A stretch of DNA of 64,000 nt, taken from NCBI RefSeq assembly GCF_022524345.1, contig NZ_JAKWJU010000002.1:4502501-4566500 (forward strand). Reading direction: 5' to 3'. The position numbers and the translations under genes are program-made. The stretch is from Streptomyces marispadix (GTDB lineage Bacteria > Actinomycetota > Actinomycetes > Streptomycetales > Streptomycetaceae). Below, one piece after another: positions 54,848 through 62,575 of this stretch (the stretch's first letter is position 1; every line of letters starts with the position of its first letter). The notes under the pieces were generated by a model. That model saw only the letters and a list, made by a program, of their open reading frames with translations, ran no database searches and was not told the origin of the DNA.

Positions 54848-54985
54848 ACGGATACCACTTCGCGGATGTCACCGGGCCGTTGGAGGCCACGGTGCCCAAG
54901 GGCACAGGCACCGAAGGGTCGTGAGAGGCACGGGAGGCGGCGCCTCTCCCTCGCGCCCTCGCGGAAGCTTTTTCGGAGATGACGG
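54848..54985. other. Short gap upstream of whiB7 promoter
   Basis: I see no gene here. A run of T (GCTTTTTCGG, near 54967-54976) follows a GC-rich stretch and may aid termination of uvrD2. Confidence 0.35.
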
Positions 54986-55024
54986 AAAAATAGTTTGCGC
55001 CCGCTGTCCGGAGCCCCATAGCCT
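54986..55024 (+). promoter_or_regulatory. WhiB7-type autoregulated promoter
   Basis: A -35 box TTGCGC (54995-55000) and -10 box TAGCCT (55019-55024) are 18 nt apart. An AT tract AAAAATA (54986-54992) sits just upstream of the -35. An AT-rich block at this place is the recognition feature of WhiB7 with the primary sigma factor, so the gene is likely to activate itself. Confidence 0.75.
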
Positions 55025-55141
55025 TCCGGACGTGGACAGGGCGGGGGCTTTCCGCTCCAACCCATCCATGCTGTACTGACTCTTGCACGTTTACGGATCG
55101 GCCCCGGCCGATCCCCGAGTCGCCGAGAGGAGGCGAGCCAA

Positions 55142-55417
55142 GTGATCGACTTCATTAACACCACCAAGATGACCGACCGCTCGGTCGTCGCCTCTTGCCT
55201 GCTCGGCTCCCGGACCGATGGCACGGGTCTGTCCCGCGTCGTCCCCGTCACCGACGGGCGACCGGCGACGGCACTCGAGGTAGCGGCAGCAGCGGCGCCG
55301 GCACCGGCCTACGCCTTTGCGCTCGCGGCCGGCGGTGTCGGCGATGGCAGCCAGAAGACGAAGCACAACCCGATGTGGGCCTTCCGTGGGCTCGAACCCT
55401 GGAGAGATCCAGCCTGA
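55142..55417 (+). CDS. Upstream ORF in the whiB7 leader
   Basis: GTG 55142 follows GAGAGGAGG about 8 nt upstream and opens a 91-codon frame (MIDFINTTKMTDRSVVASCL onward). Codons 1-20 are less GC-rich than usual. Its stop TGA (55415-55417) lies inside a small hairpin (CCTGATC, 55413-55419, with GATCAGG, 55425-55431), just before the terminator at 55444. This is the arrangement of ribosome-mediated attenuation known for whiB7/wblC: when the ribosome stalls in the upstream ORF under antibiotic stress, the terminator should not form. The peptide itself is probably not functional. Confidence 0.75.
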   Translation: MIDFINTTKMTDRSVVASCLLGSRTDGTGLSRVVPVTDGRPATALEVAAAAAPAPAYAFALAAGGVGDGSQKTKHNPMWAFRGLEPWRDPA

Positions 55418-55443
55418 TCGGCGAGATCAGGTCGGCACCTTCC

Positions 55444-55478
55444 AGGGCCGCGGAACCCACACAGGGATCCGCGGCCCT
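55444..55478 (+). terminator. Conditional Rho-independent terminator in the whiB7 leader
   Basis: AGGGCCGCGGA (55444-55454) pairs perfectly with TCCGCGGCCCT (55468-55478) around a 13-nt loop and is followed by TCTGTTTG. It lies 27 nt after the upstream ORF stop and 70 nt before whiB7. Confidence 0.8.
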
Positions 55479-55548
55479 TCTGTTTGCCCCGCCCGGCCAC
55501 CAGCCGGGCCGACAACACAACAGACGACGACAGACGAGGAACCCGGCA

Positions 55549-55914
55549 GTGCACCCCGAAACGCACACCCCGTCACCCACGACAGACCTGATGCCGCCTG
55601 ACGCCACCACGGAGGAAAACGTGTCCGCCCCGCTGATCACGCTCACCGAGCTCGACGAAGCCATCGAGCGGCTCGGTGTCACCGTGCCCTGCCGCTCCTA
55701 CGACCCGGAGGTCTTCTTCGCCGAGGCCCCGGCCGACGTCGAATACGCCAAGACGCTGTGCCAGACCTGCCCGCTGCGTGAAGCGTGCCTCGCCGGTGCC
55801 AAGGACCGCCGTGAGCCCTGGGGCGTCTGGGGAGGCGAACTCTTCGTCCAGGGCGTGGTCGTGCCCCGCAAGCGGCCCCGCGGCCGTCCCCGGAAGAACC
55901 CGGTCACGGCATGA
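55549..55914 (+). CDS. whiB7: WhiB7/WblC antibiotic-response transcription factor
   Basis: The 121-residue WhiB-like protein carries four cluster Cys (VPCRSYDPEVFF; TLCQTCPLREACLAG), the beta-turn GVWGGELF and a C-terminal AT-hook, KRPRGRPRKN, that defines the WhiB7 subclass. It binds a 4Fe-4S cluster and the primary sigma factor and activates intrinsic multidrug-resistance genes. GTG 55549 has GAGGA 9 nt upstream; a downstream GTG (55621) would truncate the tail. The leader carries autoregulated promoter, upstream ORF and attenuator. It overlaps the next ORF by ATGA. Confidence 0.95.
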   Translation: MHPETHTPSPTTDLMPPDATTEENVSAPLITLTELDEAIERLGVTVPCRSYDPEVFFAEAPADVEYAKTLCQTCPLREACLAGAKDRREPWGVWGGELFVQGVVVPRKRPRGRPRKNPVTA

Positions 55915-56237
55915 ACACCGCAGGCACCATCGACCGCCCGACAACGCGTGATCCGCAGCAGCGGCACCTTCCGAAGCAGCAGGACCCGACGATGACATCC
56001 GCATCCGACACCACGAACCACACCGGTACAGACGCCGAAACCGCGCGTCAGAACAGGACCCGTCAAATGCAACTCATGCCAGAATCCCTGGCTCGAGCCC
56101 ATATGAACGACCGCCTGCACCAGGCCGAAGCCGAACGCAAGGCTTTGCGCATCACCTCGGCCCGTCGCCTACAGCGCCGAGCGGAGCGAGCTTCACTGCG
56201 CGCCCGCAGAGCGCTGGCCATGGCCGTCATGCAGTGA
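55911..56237 (+). CDS. Small basic protein coupled to whiB7
   Basis: This 108-residue protein starts in ATGA overlap with whiB7. The first half is Thr/Asp/Gln-rich and the second is a very basic helix (LARAHMNDRLHQAEAERKAL then RRLQRRAERASLRARRALAM). It may bind nucleic acid. Translational coupling implies a role with the whiB7 response, but no motif is diagnostic. Third-position GC is good only in the second half, so the true start may be an internal ATG (55992 or 56067). Confidence 0.6.
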   Translation: MNTAGTIDRPTTRDPQQRHLPKQQDPTMTSASDTTNHTGTDAETARQNRTRQMQLMPESLARAHMNDRLHQAEAERKALRITSARRLQRRAERASLRARRALAMAVMQ

Positions 56238-56742
56238 CCGAGTCAGTCGAAGTCGGTCAAGCGGCGAGTCGGCCGAGCAGGGAGCCGGAGCCAATCGAAG
56301 AGCGAAGGCATCACTCGGTGACGGCCGAGAGCTGAAGGTTGAGCGCTGAGCACCGAGAAGTGGTAGCCACAGCTGAAGACCGCGAGTGAAAGAGCCGGAG
56401 AGCCGGGGGAGTTATCTGCCCCGGCTCTTCGCCGTGCGGTGCCGCGGCTCTCGCCGTTCGCGGCGGGAGCGGGCGCCGGAGGTGCCGTCGGGGTGGCGGG
56501 CGCAGGTGGCCGTGAAGGCGAAGCGGCGTGGCGGAACGGAACTGCGTAGCGGGACGGCCGTGCGGAACGACTATGCACAATGACCTTGCGGCGGTTGCCA
56601 CTTGAGCCGCTGGTTCTTGGGTGGTTGCTGCGAGCAGAGGGGTTTCTCTTCCGGGAGCTTTCCCGGGGGCTCCCCCCACCCGCTCCCCCCACCCCCTCCC
56701 CCCCAACCCCCGTGTTGCAGCCTTAACCAGCCCGCCACCAGT
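56238..56742. other. Convergent gap with terminator and G-quadruplex-prone tract
   Basis: No convincing gene is present between the whiB7-associated ORF and the ABC1 kinase gene. It contains the hairpin at 56399-56428, a second hairpin CCGGGA-GCTT-TCCCGG (56651-56666), and a homopyrimidine tract (56672-56711) whose complement has six G runs. Confidence 0.55.
56399..56428 (+). terminator. Hairpin terminator of the whiB7 transcript
   Basis: A perfect 10-bp stem (56399-56408 with 56419-56428) encloses a 10-nt loop that includes the AT-rich GTTATCTG, about 160 nt after the last stop. Confidence 0.6.
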
Positions 56743-58134
56743 TCAGGCCGGCGTCCCCGCTTCTGCTGGTGAGCCCTCGTCACCGGTGTCGGTGTCCGGT
56801 TCCGCTAGGAAGCCCGGTACCCAGGTCTCCATTTCCTCCCGCATCCGTACCGTTGCTCCCAGTTGGCACAGCACGCCGATGGTGCTGAGCGTCACCCGGT
56901 GTATGAGCAGATACGACGGGGGCAGATTGAGCTGCTTGCCCAACTGGTGTGCGGGCGAGCGTGGATCGGCGATCCTCGCGGCCTGCTCCCGCATCCAACC
57001 CCGGTGGAAGTGGAAGGACTCGGCTCGTGCCGGCTCGATGACGGGCACCAGATAGTCCAGTACCGCGGACGGCTCCAGCTCGATGGAGTCCTTGACGAAT
57101 CCTTCCGAGCACAGCAGTTCGTAGACCGCGTCGGCTTCGCCGTCGATGACCATGCGCAACGCCGTGCCGATCACCGGTGGCAGACCTCCCGGCAGCCGGT
57201 CGACGGTGCCGAAGTCCATCACGCCGAGCCGCCACTCGCCGCCCTCCTCGGGGTCTTCCGCTGGCAGCAGACGGAAGTTCCCCGGGTGAGGGTCCGCGTG
57301 CAGCAGCCCTGTGCGGGCCGTGCCGGAGCAGAGGAACCGGGCCAGCAACTGCCCTGCCCTGTCACGTTCTTCCTCGGTGCCCTCCGTTATGACCTCGGCG
57401 AGAGGAATCCCATCGATCCACTCCGTCACCAGTACCTGCTCGCACTGGTGCACAACGTCGGGGATCACCACGTCCGGGTCGTCTGCGAACTCCTCCGCGT
57501 AAAGCCTCTGGGCTTCCGACTCAAGTTCGTAGTCCAGCTCCTCGGTGATGCGGTCCCTCAGTTCGGAGACGAGGGGCTTGATGTCCATGCCGGGGATCAG
57601 CGGCCCCAGCATCCGTACGAATCGGCCGAGTTGGGTGAGATCCGAGACGAGTGCCTCACCGGCTCCCGGATACTGCACCTTGACCGCCACCTCGCGTCCG
57701 TCGTGCCAGACCGCGTGGTGCACCTGACCGATCGATGCCGCCGCGGACGGCTTGTCGTCGAACTCCTCGAAGAGTTCGAGCCAGTCTTCGCCCATACGCT
57801 CGGCCAGCACTTCGTGGACCCTGCTGGTCGGCATGGGAGGTGCCGCTTCCTGGAGCTTCGTCAGCGTCGCTCTGTATGGGCCGGCTATCTCCTCGGGAAG
57901 TGCCGACTCGAAGACCGAGAGCGCCTGGCCGAACTTCATGGCGCCCCCTTTCAGCTCGCCGAGCACCTTGAACAGTTGTTCCGCGGTGCGCCGTTGAAGA
58001 TCGTGACCGACGAGTTCTGCGGAGAGCCCTCCGATCCGCTTGCCGATGCCCCATGCGGAGCGCCCGGCGAACCCCAGCGGCAGCGCGGCCAGTTTGGCCG
58101 TACGCGTGACTGCCTTACGGGGGAGATCAGACAT
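56743..58134 (-). CDS. ABC1/UbiB-family atypical kinase
   Basis: The 463-residue protein has the family-specific motif GGAMKFGQALS (KxGQ), an Ala-rich loop AAASIGQVHHAV, the catalytic Lys in VAVKVQYPG, LHADPHPGNF and VMDFGTVDRL. ABC1/ADCK proteins are ATPases or kinases linked to isoprenoid-lipid metabolism. A gene of this family lies beside whiB7 in mycobacteria, where it contributes to intrinsic macrolide resistance. The ATG at 58134 lies just after GGAGGGG; the TTG at 58146 overlaps that site. A G-rich tract follows the stop. Confidence 0.9.
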   Translation of the reverse strand: MSDLPRKAVTRTAKLAALPLGFAGRSAWGIGKRIGGLSAELVGHDLQRRTAEQLFKVLGELKGGAMKFGQALSVFESALPEEIAGPYRATLTKLQEAAPPMPTSRVHEVLAERMGEDWLELFEEFDDKPSAAASIGQVHHAVWHDGREVAVKVQYPGAGEALVSDLTQLGRFVRMLGPLIPGMDIKPLVSELRDRITEELDYELESEAQRLYAEEFADDPDVVIPDVVHQCEQVLVTEWIDGIPLAEVITEGTEEERDRAGQLLARFLCSGTARTGLLHADPHPGNFRLLPAEDPEEGGEWRLGVMDFGTVDRLPGGLPPVIGTALRMVIDGEADAVYELLCSEGFVKDSIELEPSAVLDYLVPVIEPARAESFHFHRGWMREQAARIADPRSPAHQLGKQLNLPPSYLLIHRVTLSTIGVLCQLGATVRMREEMETWVPGFLAEPDTDTGDEGSPAEAGTPA

Positions 58135-58189
58135 GGGCCCCTCCAACTTTCAGACGGCTCGGCGGCGTCCCGCCGAGAAACGGCGGCCG

Positions 58190-59311
58190 TCAGGCCATTG
58201 TGACCTCTTCGGCGGCTTCCGCCGAGGGCGGGCGATCCGCTGTCACGGAAGAGGCACCGCACGGACACTCGGGGTGGGCCGTGAACTGCTCGGTGCCGCC
58301 GACGAGATGCGGCAGTGCGAACCGCATCCGGTAGCCGGAAGCGCATGCGCCGTCACCGTCGACGAACGCGAGCGCGTAGGAGGCGATGGCCCCCGCGACC
58401 ATCGTTGCCAGTGCCGCGTCGCAGGCCGGTACGCCGGAGCGCCGCCTGGCCGACATCCGCCACTGGCCCACCACCAGCGGCCAGCTCGGTTCACGTTCCG
58501 CACGTGCGCGCAGTATGCAGCCCGCGCACGGTGAGGCTCCGGGCGTCACCAGCGGTCCGACGAAGCCCGTGCCCTCCACGATTCCGCCGTAGAGGTGCGG
58601 GGTCCCCGCTCCCATGAATCCTTCGGCGGCGTCGGGGTCGGGTGCGTAGGCGTCGAGCCCGTCACGTGGCGTGAGGATCACGAGCTTCGGTCTCGGCCGG
58701 GACCGGCAGCCTGAGGGCGAGCGGGTTCGTGAACGCCAGGGCCGCCCCCGGGAGACGGCTCTGCGGGCTGCCACATCGCGTCGCTCTCCGCAGTCTTCGG
58801 GTGCGATGCCGCCGGGGGCGGTGTCCCAGGGCTCGACCTTGCCGCCGTCCACGACGGCGACTTCCCCTACTCCGGCTGCGGAGAGCGTCGATGCGACGAG
58901 AGCGCCGACCCGGCCTGCGCCGCGCACCTGTACGCATGTGTCCCCGCGCGCCACCAGCCTGCGCAGCCCTTCGCCGGGCCGTGGATGGACGACGGACAGG
59001 GAGGCCAGGTCGGGCCGCAGCCGGTCGCCGACATCGGCCGACGCTTGCCTGTCGGCGGTGGCGTCGTCGAGTACTCCCGCGGAGCCGAGCCTCTCCACGA
59101 GTCTCTCCGCTGTCCCTTCGGACAGGCCCAGGCGGGCCGCTTCGTCCCGTAGTCGGGCCAGGGACCTGGTGCCGTCCATCGTCTCCATGAATGCGGCCGT
59201 CGTGTCGTCGACCGGCCCGAGGAGCACCGCATGGGCTGGTGCCACCCCGTACTGCACCGTCTGCCGGTCACGCCATGCACGCCTCAACGCAGGCTTGATC
59301 ATCGGATGCAT
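58190..59311 (-). CDS. ThiF/E1-like protein with cysteine motifs, probable local frame error
   Basis: The 373-residue protein has an N-terminal helical domain (AAFMETMDGTRSLARLRDEA), a Rossmann-type nucleotide site (VQVRGAGRVGALVASTL; VAVVDGGKVEPWD) and a ThiF-like C-terminal part with SPCAGCILR and ECPCG, a likely zinc site. It resembles the Rv3196-type proteins near whiB7. Between about residues 190 and 215 the sequence becomes Arg/Ser/Pro-rich (GRPWRSRTRSPSGC), while a neighbouring frame there reads AALAFTNPLALRLPVPAET with perfect GC third positions. Two compensating one-base shifts near 58745 and 58690 are likely. ATG 59311 is used; a longer frame from 59353 exists. Confidence 0.75.
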   Translation of the reverse strand: MHPMIKPALRRAWRDRQTVQYGVAPAHAVLLGPVDDTTAAFMETMDGTRSLARLRDEAARLGLSEGTAERLVERLGSAGVLDDATADRQASADVGDRLRPDLASLSVVHPRPGEGLRRLVARGDTCVQVRGAGRVGALVASTLSAAGVGEVAVVDGGKVEPWDTAPGGIAPEDCGERRDVAARRAVSRGRPWRSRTRSPSGCRSRPRPKLVILTPRDGLDAYAPDPDAAEGFMGAGTPHLYGGIVEGTGFVGPLVTPGASPCAGCILRARAEREPSWPLVVGQWRMSARRRSGVPACDAALATMVAGAIASYALAFVDGDGACASGYRMRFALPHLVGGTEQFTAHPECPCGASSVTADRPPSAEAAEEVTMA

Positions 59312-59484
59312 GCTGCTGCCCCGTTCTTCAGGTCTGGCTGCTGATGGGGACAAGCATGGGGTGGAGGGGGTGGAGGGTGCCGAGAGTCATCCACAGGCTC
59401 GGGAAAAGGTCGTATGAACCGAACGGATAAGGGGCGATTGCCGTGAACCCCACCGGAGGTGGGACTTCCGCTCTCCACAGCGGG

Positions 59485-59490
59485 TAACGT
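59485..59490 (+). promoter_or_regulatory. -10 box TAACGT before GTG 59497
   Basis: TAACGT is followed by 6 nt and then GTG 59497, the leaderless pattern seen elsewhere in the window. That GTG is not in frame with the metalloprotease domain that follows. Confidence 0.5.
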
Positions 59491-59496
59491 CGAGAC

Positions 59497-60050
59497 GTGT
59501 CCGCCGACCCGCTGAACAGCACAAGCCAGCCGCGGCGGTCGAAGTGCGTCGCAGCGCGCGTCGCAGGCGCACGGTCTCCGCCTACCGCGAGGGCGACCGC
59601 ACCATCGTGATGATTCCCGCCCGTATGTCGACGGACGAGGAGCAGCGCTGGGTCGGCGTCATGCTCGACAAGCTCGCGGCGCAGGAGAGCAAGCGCATGC
59701 TGGGCGACGCCGAGCTGGCGGAGCGCGCCGCGCGGCTGTCCGAGCAGTATCTCGACGGCCGTGCCAGGCCCGCCACGGTCCGCTGGGTCACCAATCAGAA
59801 CACCCGCTGGGGTTCGTGCACCCCGGCCGAGGGCAGCATCCGCCTCTCGCACCGGCTGCGCGGCATGCCCGAGTACGTCATCGACTACGTGCTGCTGCAC
59901 GAGCTGGCGCATCTGCTGGTGCCGGGGCACGGTTCGCGTTTCTGGGAGCTGCTCGACGCCTATCCCCGTACGGAACGGGCCCGGGGCTTCCTCGAAGGGG
60001 TCGTCGCCGCGGACCGGCTGCCCCATCTCCCGGGGCCACGCGAGGTGTAG
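59497..60050 (+). CDS. YgjP/WLM-type M48-like metalloprotease, start out of frame
   Basis: The domain is open from GTG 59544 to 60050: RRSARRRRTVSAYREGDRTI, then WVTNQNTRWGSCTPAEGSIR and the zinc motif LLHELAHLLVPGHGSRFW (HExxH plus distal His), typical of the YgjP/DUF45 family. GTG 59497 has the only promoter-like start signal and encodes MSADPLNST, as I recall for homologues, but it is one frame off. A one-base loss between 59497 and 59540 is suspected. The alternative is a real start at 59544, for which I see no signals. About 168 residues; presumed cytosolic metallopeptidase. Confidence 0.75.
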
Positions 60051-60133
60051 GGGCATCGGGCGCCTCCGGTTCGATCGCATCGACCCCGGTCGGCCGCCTC
60101 CGCGCATGCCGGTCCCGCCCCGTCGGCCGCGTC

Positions 60134-60718
60134 CTACCCTGTGGCCCGGCCGTCCCCTACCAGGGCGCGTGCCTGCTCGGTGAGGCGTACGACGGACTCG
60201 TCGGCCACCGTGGGCACGTCCTGGTATCCGTACCAGCGCAGTTCCAGCGACTCCTCGCTCACGGTCTCCAGGGCGCCCTCGGGGGCGAGCGCCGCGTACT
60301 GCACGTCCAAGTGCCAGGCGCACGGCGTGAGATGGCGGTCGAGGCGCACCGGGCCGCCGGGCAGCAGCGTCAGGGACTCGATGCCGGACTCCTCCCGCGC
60401 CTCGCGCAGTGCGGCGCCCTCCAGCGTCGCGTCCTCCGGTTCGCAGTGGCCGCCCATCTGGAGCCACATCCGCAGCTTGCGGTGGAGCGTCAGCAGTACG
60501 CGGCCGGCGGACGGGTCGATGACGAGGGCGCTCGCCGTGATGTGCCCGCCGGCGCACGCCTTCCACATGCCGTCGTCATGGGAGCGCAGATGCGCCAAGT
60601 AGTCCTGGCGCAGCTTCTCCTGGCCGTGTCCGTCGGGGCCGCGGTGGGCGTCCGCCGGAGGGGACCATTCGGTAAGCGTCCGGATCGCGTCTTCGCGCAG
60701 GCTGGGCGGACTGCTCAC
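60134..60718 (-). CDS. Nudix hydrolase
   Basis: The 194-residue protein has a complete Nudix box, GGHCEPEDATLEGAALREAR then EESGI, preceded by LLTLHRKLRMWLQM. The His-rich stretch and the later HLDVQYAALAPEG are typical of the MutT/8-oxo-like and diadenosine groups, so the substrate class is unclear. GTG 60718 overlaps the stop of the zincin gene by GTGA, so it is co-translated. The frame is open upstream, but that part is only a shadow of the zincin gene. Confidence 0.88.
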   Translation of the reverse strand: MSSPPSLREDAIRTLTEWSPPADAHRGPDGHGQEKLRQDYLAHLRSHDDGMWKACAGGHITASALVIDPSAGRVLLTLHRKLRMWLQMGGHCEPEDATLEGAALREAREESGIESLTLLPGGPVRLDRHLTPCAWHLDVQYAALAPEGALETVSEESLELRWYGYQDVPTVADESVVRLTEQARALVGDGRATG

Positions 60719-62298
60719 GGCTTCTTTCCGCCGTCGCCGCCCGGCTCGTCCCCGTCCGGCTTGTCCTCGCCTGACTCGTCCCTGCCTTCCGCTTCGTCGC
60801 CTCCGGTGCCGCTGCCGCCGGTCTCCTCGTCCGCCTTGGCGCCGCCGGCCGCGTCGCCCAGCAGCGACTCCAGCTCCGAGAAGTCCACGTTCTCCCGGTG
60901 TACGAAGCCGTCGGGGTCGTCGAGGTCGGCTGCCGTCGGCAGCATGTCGGGGTGTGCCCAGAGGCTGTCGCGGCCCTCGGACCCGCGGGCGTCCGTGAGC
61001 GAGGCCCACAGCCGGGAGGCGTCACGCAGCCGCCTCGGCCGCAGTTCGAGCCCGATGAGGGTCGCGAAGGTCTGCTCGGCCGGGCCGCCCGAGGCGCGGC
61101 GCCGGCGCAGCGTCTCGCGCAGCGCGGACGCCGACGGCAGATGGGGCTCCGCAGCCGCGTGCACGACGGCGTCGACCCAGCCCTCGACGAGCGCCAGAGC
61201 GGTCTCCAGCCGGGCCTTCGCGGCACGCTGCTCGGGGGTGTCCTCCGGCTGGAACATGCCCTGCTGGAGGGCCTGTTGGAGTTCCTCCGGGTTCTGCGGG
61301 TCGAACTGCCCGACGACGTCCTCGAGTTTGGTGGTGTCCACCTTGATGCCGCGGGCGTATCCGTCGACCGCGCCGAACAGATGGGAGCGCAGCCACGGTA
61401 CGTGCATGAAGAGGCGCTGGTGCGCGGCCTCACGCAGCGCGAGGTAGAGGCGCACCTCCTCCTGCGGGACGCCGAGGCCCTCACCGAGCGCCGACATGTT
61501 CGCCGGGAGCAGCGCCGCCTTGCCGTCGGGACCGAGAGGCAGCCCGATGTCGGACGAGCCGACGACTTCGCCCGCGAGCACGCCGAGCGCCTGGCCGATC
61601 TGCGTGCCGAACATGGCGCCGCCCATGGAGCGCATCATTCCGAGCAGCGGGCCCGCCATGGCCTGCATCTCCTCGGGAAGCACATCGCCCATGGCCGCGC
61701 CGACGCGCTCGGCGACGGGGTCGACGAGGTCCTTCCACACCGGCAGCGTGTTCTCCACCCACTCGGCGCGGCTCCACGCCTCGGCCGTCGTGGAACCGGA
61801 CGGCAGCGACGTCACACCGTCCAGCCACACGTCGGCCAGCCGTACGGCCTCCTCCACCGCGGCGCGGTCGGACGGCCCGATGCTGGCGTCCTTCGTGCCC
61901 GTGGCCGCGCCGCCGGACTCCGAGCCGCTGCCGGGAGGCCCCGCGGCGACGGTCTGGCGCGCGATGTCCTTGGCCATGTCCCAGTTAACGGGCCCGCCCT
62001 CGTAGGAGAGCATCTGCCCGAGCTTCTGGAAGGCGGCGCCCAGGTCGTTTGGGTCCATGCCGCCCTGGCCGCCGCCGAGCGAGCCGAACATCGCGGCCAG
62101 CGGGTTGTCGGCGCCCGGACCGCCCGCGCCGCCGGAGCCGCCGAAACCGAAGGGATTGGGAGTGCCGCCCTGGCCCCCGCCCTGACCGCTTCGGCCGCCC
62201 TGGCCGCTCTGGCCCGCGCCGTCGCCCTTCTTCTTGCCCTCGTCCCCGTCTTCGGGCTCCTCAGGAGGTACGCCGAATCCGAATGGGGTGTCACTCAC
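60715..62298 (-). CDS. DUF2342 zinc-dependent metalloprotease-like protein
   Basis: The 527-residue protein starts with about 60 Gly/Gln-rich residues (GGQGG, GGSGG), then a helical domain (AAFQKLGQMLSYEGGPVNWD; EWVENTLPVWKDLVDPV) and the zincin motif YLALREAAHQRLF (ExxHxxxF type), followed by VPWLRSHLFGAV. The family is widespread in actinobacteria (Rv3195-like), is sometimes annotated as hydrolase or coenzyme F420 biosynthesis-associated, and lies beside the ThiF-like gene in mycobacteria. Activity is unproven to my knowledge. The ATG at 62298 and the coupled Nudix gene form an operon. Confidence 0.87.
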   Translation of the reverse strand: MSDTPFGFGVPPEEPEDGDEGKKKGDGAGQSGQGGRSGQGGGQGGTPNPFGFGGSGGAGGPGADNPLAAMFGSLGGGQGGMDPNDLGAAFQKLGQMLSYEGGPVNWDMAKDIARQTVAAGPPGSGSESGGAATGTKDASIGPSDRAAVEEAVRLADVWLDGVTSLPSGSTTAEAWSRAEWVENTLPVWKDLVDPVAERVGAAMGDVLPEEMQAMAGPLLGMMRSMGGAMFGTQIGQALGVLAGEVVGSSDIGLPLGPDGKAALLPANMSALGEGLGVPQEEVRLYLALREAAHQRLFMHVPWLRSHLFGAVDGYARGIKVDTTKLEDVVGQFDPQNPEELQQALQQGMFQPEDTPEQRAAKARLETALALVEGWVDAVVHAAAEPHLPSASALRETLRRRRASGGPAEQTFATLIGLELRPRRLRDASRLWASLTDARGSEGRDSLWAHPDMLPTAADLDDPDGFVHRENVDFSELESLLGDAAGGAKADEETGGSGTGGDEAEGRDESGEDKPDGDEPGGDGGKKP

Positions 62299-62575
62299 GG
62301 GTTTCCTCGGCTCTGTCGTATGCGTCTCGTGGGTCTACGTACGTCGTGCGGGTCTCGCGGGAGGGTGCGCCGGAGTCGGGTCGGTCGGCTCGCCGTTCGG
62401 CTCGCAGGCATGCGCGTGTGGACTACGTTGGACTGGCCCCGATCGGTCGAAGGGGACCATTCGGGACACAGGCGAGCCTGCTTCGGTGTCACGGGCTCCA
62501 CCTCCAGCCTAGACACCTGTCAGGCAGGATGGAGCTTGCGCACCTCCTACCAGAAACAACCGCTGGAGACGACTG

